Assembly: GCA_028289565.1 (NCBI GenBank)
Contig: JANQPE010000130.1
Location: 1 to 38,289, forward strand
Reading direction: 5' to 3'
Origin: Parerythrobacter sp.
GTDB taxonomy: Bacteria > Pseudomonadota > Alphaproteobacteria > Sphingomonadales > Sphingomonadaceae
Length of the DNA stretch: 38,289 bases
Notes under the pieces: generated by a model
The model's database searches: none
Told to the model about the DNA's origin: nothing
The model's input: only the letters and a program-made list of their open reading frames with translations
Shown: positions 1 to 6,841 of the stretch, piece after piece
Position numbering within the stretch: position 1 is the first letter of the stretch
Layout of the letters: the number at the start of each line of letters is the position of its first letter
Made by a program: the position numbers and the translations under genes

Positions 1-407
1 AAATCCATCAGCCGGCCTGGCGTCGCGATCAGCACGTCGACACCCTCGTCGAGCGCCCTGACCTGGTCGCCCATCTGCACGCCACCGATCAAGAGCGCCA
101 TGTTGAGATCGTGGTTCTTGCCGTATTTCTCGAAATTCTCCGCCACTTGGGCAGCCAGCTCGCGGGTGGGTTCGAGGATCAGCGAACGCGGCATGCGCGC
201 GCGACGTCGGCCCGCCGAAAGGATGTCGATCATCGGCAGCACGAAGCCGGCCGTCTTGCCGGTGCCCGTCTGTGCGATGCCGATAATATCCTTCATCATC
301 AGGACCGGCGGGATCGCCTCGGCCTGGATCGCGGTCGGTTCGGTATAGCCTGCGGCATCAACCGCTTTCAGAAGTTCGGGAGAAAGGCCGAGGTCGGCAA
401 AGGTCAT
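1..407 (-). CDS. DEAD-box RNA helicase, N-terminal part (cut by window edge)
   Basis: The ORF track omits this gene because it runs off the left edge. Read from an ATG at 405-407 on the minus strand, the protein begins MTFADLGLSPELLKAV. It carries the standard DEAD-box RecA-1 motifs in order: a Q motif (GYTEPTAIQ), motif I (AQTGTGKT), motif Ia (PTRELAAQ), a GG segment (LIGGV) and motif Ib (TPGRL). These belong to ATP-dependent RNA helicases of the RhlE/DeaD type, which remodel rRNA or mRNA duplexes in the cytoplasm. The DEAD box and the second RecA domain lie outside the window, so the subfamily cannot be fixed, although the short N-terminus before the Q motif fits RhlE. It is preceded on the same strand by the small secreted protein ending at 534. 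Confidence 0.93.
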   Translation of the reverse strand, partial: MTFADLGLSPELLKAVDAAGYTEPTAIQAEAIPPVLMMKDIIGIAQTGTGKTAGFVLPMIDILSAGRRRARMPRSLILEPTRELAAQVAENFEKYGKNHDLNMALLIGGVQMGDQVRALDEGVDVLIATPGRLMD

Positions 408-475
408 CGGGTCAAGAATGTCCGGGTTGGGCGCTTGGGCGCCAATTCAGCGCAGGCTTTCGCACTTGCACAATC

Positions 476-494
476 GCCGCGCCCTTTGCGCGGC
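476..494. repeat. GC-rich hairpin upstream of the helicase gene
   Basis: A perfect 7-base inverted repeat (GCCGCGC / GCGCGGC) with a 5-base loop lies in the 126-base gap between the secreted hypothetical gene and the helicase gene. It has no T-run on either side, so it is not a clear intrinsic terminator. It could be a leader structure of the helicase mRNA. Confidence 0.3.
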
Positions 495-533
495 ACTGTC
501 GGGAAAGTCAAGAAACCGCCACTGAAAAACCGT

Positions 534-1175
534 TCAGTTGTTGACGGCTACCAACTGGCGCAGGCGGTCGATCTCGCAATTGGCCCCGGTGCGTGAACGG
601 ATCTTGTCGCGATCGACGCACAATTTCCCGTCCTTGCTCTTTTCGACATAGAAGCCCGAATAGAAATCGCGCGCGCTGCAAGCTTTCTCCAGCCGGGCAG
701 TCATCAGGCGCTGATCGCGCATGAACAGCATCAGCCGGTTGCCACTGGTCGGTTGCACGGCCGCGATGCCTGCAACCTGCAGACACTTGCCGATTTTGCG
801 TTCGGTCATCTGCTGTCGCGGGTCTTGCCGGGGAACGATGTTCGAAGCCATGTCCTGTCGCCGAACCCGGCTTTGCGGTGCAACACGTATGATCACGCGA
901 CGCTCTATCCGGACCTGATTGTTGACCGGATCGCGAACCACCGTCTCGAATGAAAGGATGTCGCTATCCGCCGACATCCGGATCTGTTCCTCGCCTGCTT
1001 CACGCGGCAAAAGCCGGTTCGCATCGTCGCCATTGCCGGTGCCGATGTCGACGACAGCGGGCAGCAGCAACGCGAAAGGTGCAATAAAGACGGTCAGGCT
1101 GGGCATGGCTTTGCGGTCGAGAGCTCCCATCGGCCGTGCGAAAGCGATCCGCGGGGCCTTGTTCGGTTGCCCCAC
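534..1175 (-). CDS. Hypothetical secreted protein
   Basis: I do not recognise a named family. The ORF is 213 residues from a GTG start at 1175, but internal ATG codons at 1130 and 1106 are also possible. The ATG at 1106 gives MPSLTVFIAPFALLLPAVV, which reads like a signal peptide and is my preferred start (190 residues). None of the three starts has a convincing Shine-Dalgarno sequence. The mature part is rich in Arg, Gln and Asp. It has three cysteines in its C-terminal half, near KCLQVAG, KACSARDFY and KLCVDRD, plus a fourth in ANCEIDRL, which suggests a periplasmic disulfide-bonded protein. It lies upstream of the helicase gene on the same strand, separated by about 125 bases, and diverges from the FAD oxidase gene. 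Confidence 0.6.
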   Translation of the reverse strand: MGQPNKAPRIAFARPMGALDRKAMPSLTVFIAPFALLLPAVVDIGTGNGDDANRLLPREAGEEQIRMSADSDILSFETVVRDPVNNQVRIERRVIIRVAPQSRVRRQDMASNIVPRQDPRQQMTERKIGKCLQVAGIAAVQPTSGNRLMLFMRDQRLMTARLEKACSARDFYSGFYVEKSKDGKLCVDRDKIRSRTGANCEIDRLRQLVAVNN

Positions 1176-1259
1176 CTAGCGCAAACGGTTGAATGGAGGC
1201 TTAATCCGTATTCGCGGCAAAGCAAGTGTGGCGTCCGGTTGCCGGGCTGTGCCATAGGC

Positions 1260-2717
1260 ATGGCAATGAGCACGAACAAGACGGACGAGTTTCTGCACCG
1301 AGCCACCGCACTGTTGGGCAAATCGGGGTTCACCCGCGATCCCGATCTGATGGCGCCATGGCTGACTGACTGGCGAGGTCGCTATTCGGGCCGGGCGCTG
1401 GCGATGGCCTCCCCCGCCAATGTCGACGAGGTTTCGCAGCTCGTTCGAATCTGCGGAGACTGCGATATCGCAATCGTCCCGCAAGGCGGAAACAGTGGGA
1501 TGTCGGGTGGCGCCACGCCCGATGAGACCGGGGATGCCATCCTGCTTTCCTTGCGCCGCATGAACACGATACGGACAATCGACTTCGACCAGAGCCGGGC
1601 GGTATGCGAAGCAGGTGTAATCCTGCAAACCCTCCATGAAGCCGCAGCGAAGGAGCGTCTGCGTTTTCCCCTCACATTGGGTGGCAAGGGATCGGCAACC
1701 ATCGGCGGGTTGATTTCGACCAATGCAGGCGGAACCCAAGTACTGCGTCATGGCACCATGCGCGCGCAAGTGCTAGGCGTGGAAGCGGTCATGTCCGATG
1801 GCGGGATTTTCGATAGCCTGACACCGCTCAAGAAAGACAATCGCGGTTTCGACCTGAAACAATTGTTGATCGGCTCGGAAGGAACGCTCGGGATCGTTAC
1901 CGCGGCAACGCTTCGCCTGCTCCCCGAAGTGGGCGCTACGTCCGTTCTGTGGGCCGGGCTGGATTCGGTTGCCGATGCGCGCCGGCTGCTGATCCATTTC
2001 GAGAAAGAGGCAGGAGACGTACTGGAAGGTTTCGAAATACTCCCTGCGCACAGCCTGACCGCCGTGCTCGATTACTTGCCCGATGCGCGCAGCCCACTTG
2101 CCGGCTCGCATAAATGGCATGCGCTGATCGAACTTGTTTCGGAAAAGAGCGACGGCGCACTCCTGGAGCGAGGCGAACGCATTCTCGGCGATGCTTTCGA
2201 AGCTGGCCTGATCGAGGATGCAACCATCGCGGCAAGCGAAACCCAGGCCGAGGCCTTTTGGCTCTTGCGCGATTCCATCGCCCCGGCCGAACGGGCGATT
2301 GGCCCGGCCATGCAGCACGATATTTCCGTGCCGGTGGAAAGCATGGCAAGTTTTGTCGAAACCGCCGTGCCACTGGTCGAACAACGCTTCGCGGGAACAT
2401 CCGCCATCGCCTTCGGCCATCTTGGAGATGGAAACATCCATTTCCATGTCCTCGCTCCCCCGGATACCCAAGGTGGTGCGTGGGAAGAGGAACAAGGCAA
2501 GGCGATCAGTGCATTCGTCCACGATCTCGTCACCGAATGGGGTGGATCGATCAGCGCCGAGCACGGCATCGGCCAGATGAAGCGCGACGAACTGGGTCGG
2601 CTCGGCGATCCGGTATCGCTGGCGCTGATGCGCAAGATCAAGAATGCACTCGATCCGCTGGGCCTGCTTAATCCGGGCAAGCTCGTGCCGCTTGCACCCG
2701 ACGCTTCGAGTCACTAA
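1260..2717 (+). CDS. FAD-linked 2-hydroxyacid dehydrogenase (GlcD / D-2-hydroxyglutarate dehydrogenase type)
   Basis: This flavoenzyme of the vanillyl-alcohol-oxidase superfamily oxidises a D-2-hydroxyacid such as D-lactate, glycolate or D-2-hydroxyglutarate and passes electrons to the respiratory chain. The PCMH-type FAD domain shows PQGGNSGMSGG, TLGGKGSATIGGLISTNAGG and GSEGTLGIVT. The C-terminal FAD-oxidase domain shows the metal/substrate motif GHLGDGNIHFHV, then AEHGIGQMK and the family ending DPLGLLNPGK. Length from ATG 1260 is 485 residues, normal for the family. The ORF extends upstream to 1167, but that extension is arginine-rich and unlike the family, so I start at MAMSTNKTDEF (or the ATG six bases later). 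No strong ribosome binding site is visible. The substrate cannot be decided from sequence; the overall pattern is closest to D2HGDH-like proteins. Confidence 0.9.
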   Translation: MAMSTNKTDEFLHRATALLGKSGFTRDPDLMAPWLTDWRGRYSGRALAMASPANVDEVSQLVRICGDCDIAIVPQGGNSGMSGGATPDETGDAILLSLRRMNTIRTIDFDQSRAVCEAGVILQTLHEAAAKERLRFPLTLGGKGSATIGGLISTNAGGTQVLRHGTMRAQVLGVEAVMSDGGIFDSLTPLKKDNRGFDLKQLLIGSEGTLGIVTAATLRLLPEVGATSVLWAGLDSVADARRLLIHFEKEAGDVLEGFEILPAHSLTAVLDYLPDARSPLAGSHKWHALIELVSEKSDGALLERGERILGDAFEAGLIEDATIAASETQAEAFWLLRDSIAPAERAIGPAMQHDISVPVESMASFVETAVPLVEQRFAGTSAIAFGHLGDGNIHFHVLAPPDTQGGAWEEEQGKAISAFVHDLVTEWGGSISAEHGIGQMKRDELGRLGDPVSLALMRKIKNALDPLGLLNPGKLVPLAPDASSH

Positions 2718-2783
2718 AGCGCGCGCTTCACGCGCGGCACATGCCGACGCCGACCGACATTCCTAGCGATCCGGAGAAATTCC

Positions 2784-3566
2784 ATGGCCAGCGCGCCGCA
2801 ACCTACCCTGCCCCTGCTCTATAACGACCTGATGCCGCTGAACAGCCGCGACCACGGCAAATGGCATAGCAAGCCGATGGATACGGCCGAATGGTTGATC
2901 GGGCAGCATGCCATCCCGATCACCGTGGACGAGTTCGTCCAGGCCCAGCGCGATTTCCCGATCGTATTTTCTTCGGGCGACAACCCGCTGCCACTTGCGC
3001 TGATGGGCCTCAACGAAGGCGTCAACACCTTTGTCGACGAAAAGGGAAAAGTCACCGAGCCCGTCTACCTGCCGGCCTATATCCGCCGCTATCCGTTCAT
3101 GCTTGCCAAGCTCAACAAGGATGGCGACGAGCTATCCTTGTGCTTCGACCCTACCAGCGATGTGATCGGCGAATTCAAAGATGGCGAGCCACTGTTTACC
3201 GAAGAAGGCGAGGCCACCGAGGCAACCAAGCGGGTGCTCGAATTCTGCGAGCAATTCGAACAGGCCGGCCAACGCACCAAGGCGTTCATCGACCAGTTGA
3301 AAGAGCACGACCTGCTCATGGACGGTGAAATCGCCATTTCCATGCAGGAAAATCCCGATAATCCCTATGTCTATCGCGGTTTCCAAATGGTCGATCAGGA
3401 AAAGCTGCGTGATATGCGCGGAGACATCCTGCGGACCTGGAACCAGAACGGCATTATGCCGCTGATCAATGCCCATATGTTCTCGCTTGACCTGATGCGC
3501 ATGATTTTTGCGCGTCAGCAGCAGCAGGGCAAGGGTCCGCAAATCGTCGCCGAACAGGCGAGTTAG
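2784..3566 (+). CDS. SapC family protein
   Basis: The 260-residue protein matches the SapC family (PF07277 type), which is widespread in alphaproteobacteria and whose biochemical role is poorly defined. Family-like stretches are LNSRDHGKWHSKP near the N-terminus, FPIVFSSGDNPLPLALMGL, PVYLPAYIRRYPFML, the acidic SLCFDPTSDVIGEF, and a C-terminal HMFSLDLMRMIFARQQ. There is no signal peptide or membrane segment. The start is supported by GGAGAA six bases before the ATG. The family name comes from genes near S-layer or secreted-protein loci elsewhere, but nothing here ties it to an S-layer. It stands alone on the plus strand and is followed by an inverted repeat and a candidate sRNA. Confidence 0.88.
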   Translation: MASAPQPTLPLLYNDLMPLNSRDHGKWHSKPMDTAEWLIGQHAIPITVDEFVQAQRDFPIVFSSGDNPLPLALMGLNEGVNTFVDEKGKVTEPVYLPAYIRRYPFMLAKLNKDGDELSLCFDPTSDVIGEFKDGEPLFTEEGEATEATKRVLEFCEQFEQAGQRTKAFIDQLKEHDLLMDGEIAISMQENPDNPYVYRGFQMVDQEKLRDMRGDILRTWNQNGIMPLINAHMFSLDLMRMIFARQQQQGKGPQIVAEQAS

Positions 3567-3588
3567 ACACTTCCGGACAAAATCGACT

Positions 3589-3620
3589 TCAGGTGCGGAT
3601 CGGACTTGATTCGCACCTGA
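3589..3620. repeat. 9-bp inverted repeat after sapC
   Basis: TCAGGTGCG (3589-3597) and CGCACCTGA (3612-3620) form a perfect 9-base stem with a 14-base loop just after the sapC stop codon. No T-run follows, so intrinsic termination is doubtful. The right arm overlaps the spacer of the promoter predicted for the downstream sRNA, so the repeat could instead be an operator. Confidence 0.5.
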
Positions 3621-3633
3621 GGCCACCTATCTT
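3606..3633 (+). promoter_or_regulatory. Predicted promoter of the candidate sRNA
   Basis: TTGATT (3606-3611) and TATCTT (3628-3633) are separated by 16 bases, a reasonable sigma-70-type pair. Transcription would start near 3640, about 100 bases before a strong intrinsic terminator, with no ORF between. This is predicted by eye only. Confidence 0.45.
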
Positions 3634-3639
3634 GGACAT

Positions 3640-3743
3640 GCCGATGCGGCACTCCCCCTCATAGCCCGCTTCGGCCGGTGCATTTCGGTGCACCGCCTCC
3701 CTGAACCTTGGCCACCTCGCGCATCAGCGCGAGGTGGTTTTTT
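3640..3743 (+). ncRNA. Candidate trans-acting small RNA with anti-Shine-Dalgarno motifs
   Basis: This stretch of about 104 bases between sapC and the convergent amidohydrolase gene has the build of a small regulatory RNA. It starts after a predicted promoter, has a C/U-rich single strand (CTCCCCCTC, 3652-3660), then a 7-bp hairpin (CGGTGCA / TGCACCG, 3676-3695). Directly after it comes CCTCCC (3696-3701), complementary to ribosome binding sites. It ends in an 11-bp GC-rich stem with a 4-base loop and six T residues. C/U-rich, SD-masking motifs next to a hairpin and terminator are typical of several alphaproteobacterial sRNA families, such as the alpha-r14-like RNAs. Identity with any named family is not established. 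The 3' end overlaps the last bases of the minus-strand amidohydrolase gene. Confidence 0.5.
3712..3743 (+). terminator. Strong intrinsic terminator
   Basis: CCACCTCGCGC (3712-3722) pairs perfectly with GCGCGAGGTGG (3727-3737) around the loop ATCA and is followed by six T residues (3738-3743). The T-run lies only on the plus-strand side, so it terminates plus-strand transcription (sapC read-through or the sRNA). It touches the stop codon of the convergent gene. Confidence 0.9.
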
Positions 3744-4689
3744 ATTCTGCCGCTAGCGGCAGGGTTCCGCCACGGGCAATGCCCATGGCGATATCGCCCA
3801 TTTCGCGTATGAGTCCGATCAGGAGCTTGGCCACGCTCGGCAACCTCGCACTCGGTTCCGCCAGGCGCGCGTCGAGATAGAGCGAACGGCATATTTCGAG
3901 CTGTATCCCATGAATTCCGCGGGCCGGAGCAGCATGGCGATCGAGGATGTAACCTCCCGCGTAAGGCCGGTTATGCGCTGCCCGGCGCTCATGCGAAGCG
4001 AAATAGGCGAACGCCCCGGCGACCAGAGCATCGTCGCACGATGCGCCGAAACGATCCCCGATTACGAACTCTGCCGGCATATCTTCCGGAAACCGCGGCC
4101 TGAGCGGCGGCATGGAATGGAAATCGAGCAGCACTGCCGCTCCCCAACGGTCACGAAGCGATTCCAGCGCCCGACCGAGCGCCAGATGATATGGGTGATG
4201 GATGGTTTCCACACGCTCCTTGAGCTCGCTGTATGAGAGCCGCGAACTCCAGATCTCGCCAAGCCCGCCCAACCGGCGTGGAACAAGGCCCAGCCCACTG
4301 CGCGAACGACGATTGAGCAGAGAATTGCGTCGCTCTTGCGGGCCGCCCTGGGCAATCATTGCCCAATCGATATCGTCACCGGCCCGATTGAGATCGAGCA
4401 TGGCGCGCGGGGCATGGGCAACCAGCAGTCCGGCCCCTGTCTCAAGGGCAACCCGTGTAGCAAGATCGTCGACATGGCGATCCTCGAGCCTCAGCGCGCT
4501 GTATTCGGCATCGCGCATGCGCTGCAAGACGGGCTCGGGGTATTCCCGACCGGCATGCGGAGCCGCAATCAGTATCGGAATCGGCGCGTCGTCCGGCATG
4601 GTCAAGGTGAATGCAGGGCTGTTGGTGCCGGGTATTCTGCCACCGGCACTTTCCATTACCTCCCGGGAATCCGTCTCCATTCTGGCCAT
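3742..4689 (-). CDS. N-formylglutamate amidohydrolase family protein
   Basis: The 315-residue protein belongs to the N-formylglutamate amidohydrolase family (PF05013, HutG-like), zinc hydrolases that release formate from N-formyl-L-glutamate in histidine breakdown. Supporting motifs are IAAPHAGREYP near residue 40, RLEDRHVDDLA, ARAMLDLNRAGDDIDW, the metal-site-like LLDFHSMPP, and NRPYAGGYILDRHAAPARGIHGIQLEICRSLYLD towards the C-terminus. The start is uncertain: ATG at 4689, or METDS three codons later at 4680, are both possible and neither has a clear SD. No other hut gene is in the window, so it may act on another N-formyl or N-acyl amino acid. It diverges from cpdR across a 95-base gap. Confidence 0.88.
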   Translation of the reverse strand: MARMETDSREVMESAGGRIPGTNSPAFTLTMPDDAPIPILIAAPHAGREYPEPVLQRMRDAEYSALRLEDRHVDDLATRVALETGAGLLVAHAPRAMLDLNRAGDDIDWAMIAQGGPQERRNSLLNRRSRSGLGLVPRRLGGLGEIWSSRLSYSELKERVETIHHPYHLALGRALESLRDRWGAAVLLDFHSMPPLRPRFPEDMPAEFVIGDRFGASCDDALVAGAFAYFASHERRAAHNRPYAGGYILDRHAAPARGIHGIQLEICRSLYLDARLAEPSARLPSVAKLLIGLIREMGDIAMGIARGGTLPLAAE

Positions 4690-4784
4690 CGGGCCGTGCT
4701 GGACCGGAAAATACCCTGTGTCAAAGCAGGGCAGGTTCGTCGGTACGAAAGATTTCTTAAGCCAATTGCGCTATCGGGGGTTTC

Positions 4785-5174
4785 ATGAACGAGAGTAGCG
4801 CATTGCGGATCCTCCTTGCCGAGGATGAAGAAGCCATGCGCGGCTATATCAGCCGTGCGCTTGAGAATGCCGGATACGAGGTCGTCTCCGTCGATCGCGG
4901 GACGGAAGCCCTGCCGCTGTTGAACGAGCAGCAATTCGACCTGCTCCTGTCCGACATTGTCATGCCGGAGATGGACGGGATCGAGCTGGCCCAGCACTGC
5001 AACGAAATCAGCCCGCGCACAAAGGTAATGTTCATTACCGGATTCGCCGCAGTCACGCTCAAGGCCAGTCGTGAACAACCGCAAGCCAAGGTGCTCTCCA
5101 AACCGTTTCACCTGCGCGATCTGGTGCTCGAAGTAGAACGCGTTTTCGAAGACCAGACCGCCGCGTCGCTCTGA
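4785..5174 (+). CDS. cpdR: Single-domain response regulator CpdR
   Basis: This 129-residue protein is a lone receiver domain. The acidic pocket is AEDEE (residues 12-16), the phosphoacceptor is Asp57 in LLSDIVMPEMDG, the switch threonine is Thr85 in FITGF, and the invariant lysine is Lys106 in VLSKPF. The HLRDLVLEVERVF tail and overall sequence match CpdR. In Caulobacter, unphosphorylated CpdR recruits ClpXP to degrade substrates including PdeA, and so drives CtrA turnover. It is phosphorylated through CckA-ChpT, and a CckA homologue lies about 12 kb away in this window. A run of five G residues four bases before the ATG serves as the ribosome binding site. The C-terminus ends FEDQTAASL. Confidence 0.9.
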   Translation: MNESSALRILLAEDEEAMRGYISRALENAGYEVVSVDRGTEALPLLNEQQFDLLLSDIVMPEMDGIELAQHCNEISPRTKVMFITGFAAVTLKASREQPQAKVLSKPFHLRDLVLEVERVFEDQTAASL

Positions 5175-5187
5175 TATCGCAAGGCTC

Positions 5188-5215
5188 TTGCGCGCTGTTG
5201 AGCGTATCGCTAAAT
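5188..5215 (+). promoter_or_regulatory. Possible promoter of tRNA-Val
   Basis: TTGCGC (5188-5193) and CTAAAT (5210-5215) are 16 bases apart, upstream of tRNA-Val and after the cpdR stop codon. This would place a transcription start near 5222. It is a weak match called by eye. Confidence 0.35.
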
Positions 5216-5265
5216 GGCGCGCCTTGCCGCATGGGGAACACCCCGTGCAACGCATACGATGGTGC

Positions 5266-5340
5266 GGGCGTATAGCTCAGTGGTAGAGCACTGTATTGAC
5301 ATTGCAGGGGTCGGAAGTTCAACTCTTCCTACGCCCACCA
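5266..5340 (+). tRNA. tRNA-Val (anticodon GAC)
   Basis: A full cloverleaf can be drawn. The acceptor stem is GGGCGTA / TACGCCC. The D arm contains AGCTCAGTGGTAGAGC, and the anticodon stem-loop is CTGTA-TTGACAT-TGCAG with anticodon GAC. The T arm contains GTTCAACTC, and the 3' ACCA is encoded. Length is 75 bases. GAC reads the valine codons GTC and GTT. Confidence 0.95.
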
Positions 5341-5356
5341 TCGAAACAGGAAACGC

Positions 5357-5384
5357 AAAAGGCGCCGCGGCAACGGCGCCTTTT
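5357..5384 (+). terminator. Intrinsic terminator of tRNA-Val
   Basis: AAAAGGCGCCG and CGGCGCCTTTT form a perfect 11-bp stem around a 6-base loop, 17 bases after the tRNA. The T-run is part of the stem's 3' arm. Confidence 0.85.
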
Positions 5385-5398
5385 CTGCATCGGTCATC

Positions 5399-5420
5399 AT
5401 CCCGGAACTCGATCCGGGAT
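5399..5420. repeat. Short palindromic repeat (ATCCCGG type)
   Basis: ATCCCGG (5399-5405) and CCGGGAT (5414-5420) form a 7-bp stem preceded by GTCATC. It resembles the dispersed GTCATCCCGG palindromes of alphaproteobacteria and the copies elsewhere in this window. It lies between the tRNA terminator and icd. Confidence 0.5.
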
Positions 5421-5544
5421 CGTTTGGAAGCCCGTCATGTTCCGGCAGGCTTTTCATTTGCCATGCGTTCCCTTGCGCCTTGCCCACCCTCTGCTAAAGC
5501 GCGCGCAACGTTTTCATACCGACATTCCAGACAACAGGGCAGAC

Positions 5545-6765
5545 ATGCAGAAAATTCAGGTCAAGAATCCGGTCGTTGAACTCGACGGCGACGAAATGAC
5601 GAAGATCATCTGGCAATGGATTCGCGAACGGCTGATTTTGCCCTATCTCGATATCGATCTGAAATATTACGACCTGTCGATTGAAAAGCGCGACGAGACC
5701 GACGACCAGATCACTATCGATGCCGCCAATGCGATCAAAGAGCATGGGGTCGGGGTGAAATGCGCGACCATTACGCCCGACGAAGCGCGCGTCGAAGAAT
5801 TCGACCTGAAAAAAATGTGGCGTTCGCCCAACGGGACGATCCGCAACATCCTTGGTGGAGTCGTTTTCCGTGAACCGATCGTGATCGACAACGTACCGCG
5901 CCTCGTACCCGGCTGGACCGATCCGATCGTGGTCGGGCGCCATGCTTTCGGGGATCAATACCGCGCCACCGACACGCTCATCCCGGGCGCCGGCAAGCTG
6001 CGTCTGGTCTTCGAAGGCGAAGACGGTCGGAAGATCGACCTCGACGTCTACGAGTTCCAGTCAAGCGGCGTTGCGATGGCCATGTACAATCTCGACGATT
6101 CGATTCGCGATTTCGCACGCGCATCGATGAATTACGGCCTCAACCGCGGCTGGCCGGTTTACCTGTCGACCAAGAACACGATCATGAAGGCCTATGACGG
6201 TCGCTTCAAGGACCTGTTCCAGGAGGTGTTCGATACCGAATTCGCCGACAAGTTCGAAAAAGCCGGCATTACCTACGAACATCGCCTGATCGACGACATG
6301 GTCGCTGCCGCGCTCAAGTGGAACGGCAAGTTCGTATGGGCCTGCAAGAACTATGACGGCGATGTACAGTCGGATACGGTTGCGCAGGGATTCGGCTCGC
6401 TGGGCCTGATGACTTCGGTGCTGATGACGCCCGACGGCAACACCGTGGAAGCCGAAGCGGCGCATGGTACAGTGACCCGCCACTATCGCCAGCATCAGGA
6501 AGGCAAGGCGACTTCCACCAACCCCATAGCCAGCATCTTCGCCTGGACCCGGGGCCTGATGTATCGCGGCAAGTTCGACGACACACCCGACGTCGTGAAA
6601 TTCGCCGAAACGCTCGAACGCATTTGCATCGAGACGGTCGAAAGCGGCAAGATGACCAAGGATCTCGCCCTTCTGATCGGCCCTCAGCAGAACTGGCTTA
6701 CTACCGAGCAATTCTTCGAAGCGATCGTAACCAATCTCGAAACCGAGATGGCCGGCTGGGCATAG
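5545..6765 (+). CDS. icd: NADP-dependent isocitrate dehydrogenase
   Basis: The 406-residue protein is the homodimeric, eukaryote-like NADP isocitrate dehydrogenase found in many alphaproteobacteria. It oxidatively decarboxylates isocitrate to 2-oxoglutarate in the TCA cycle and yields NADPH. Recognisable blocks are [14 protein letters not shown] at the N-terminus, the substrate loop [26 protein letters not shown], the helix with [37 protein letters not shown], and the NADP segment [24 protein letters not shown]. The ORF opens upstream at 5296, inside the tRNA, but MQKIQVKNP at 5545 is the family start. It is preceded by AGGG with suitable spacing. It is probably monocistronic. Confidence 0.97.
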   Translation: MQKIQVKNPVVELDGDEMTKIIWQWIRERLILPYLDIDLKYYDLSIEKRDETDDQITIDAANAIKEHGVGVKCATITPDEARVEEFDLKKMWRSPNGTIRNILGGVVFREPIVIDNVPRLVPGWTDPIVVGRHAFGDQYRATDTLIPGAGKLRLVFEGEDGRKIDLDVYEFQSSGVAMAMYNLDDSIRDFARASMNYGLNRGWPVYLSTKNTIMKAYDGRFKDLFQEVFDTEFADKFEKAGITYEHRLIDDMVAAALKWNGKFVWACKNYDGDVQSDTVAQGFGSLGLMTSVLMTPDGNTVEAEAAHGTVTRHYRQHQEGKATSTNPIASIFAWTRGLMYRGKFDDTPDVVKFAETLERICIETVESGKMTKDLALLIGPQQNWLTTEQFFEAIVTNLETEMAGWA

Positions 6766-6841
6766 CCCGCAGGCCGACCGGGGTAGAGGATAATCCCGAT
6801 CGCGTGATGACATAGGCCCCGGGCGCGAGTAGTCTGCGCCC

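Noticed and set aside
4740-4784. CtrA binding site in the cpdR promoter region
   Set aside because: Only a single TTAA half-site is present; the second half of TTAA-N7-TTAA is missing.
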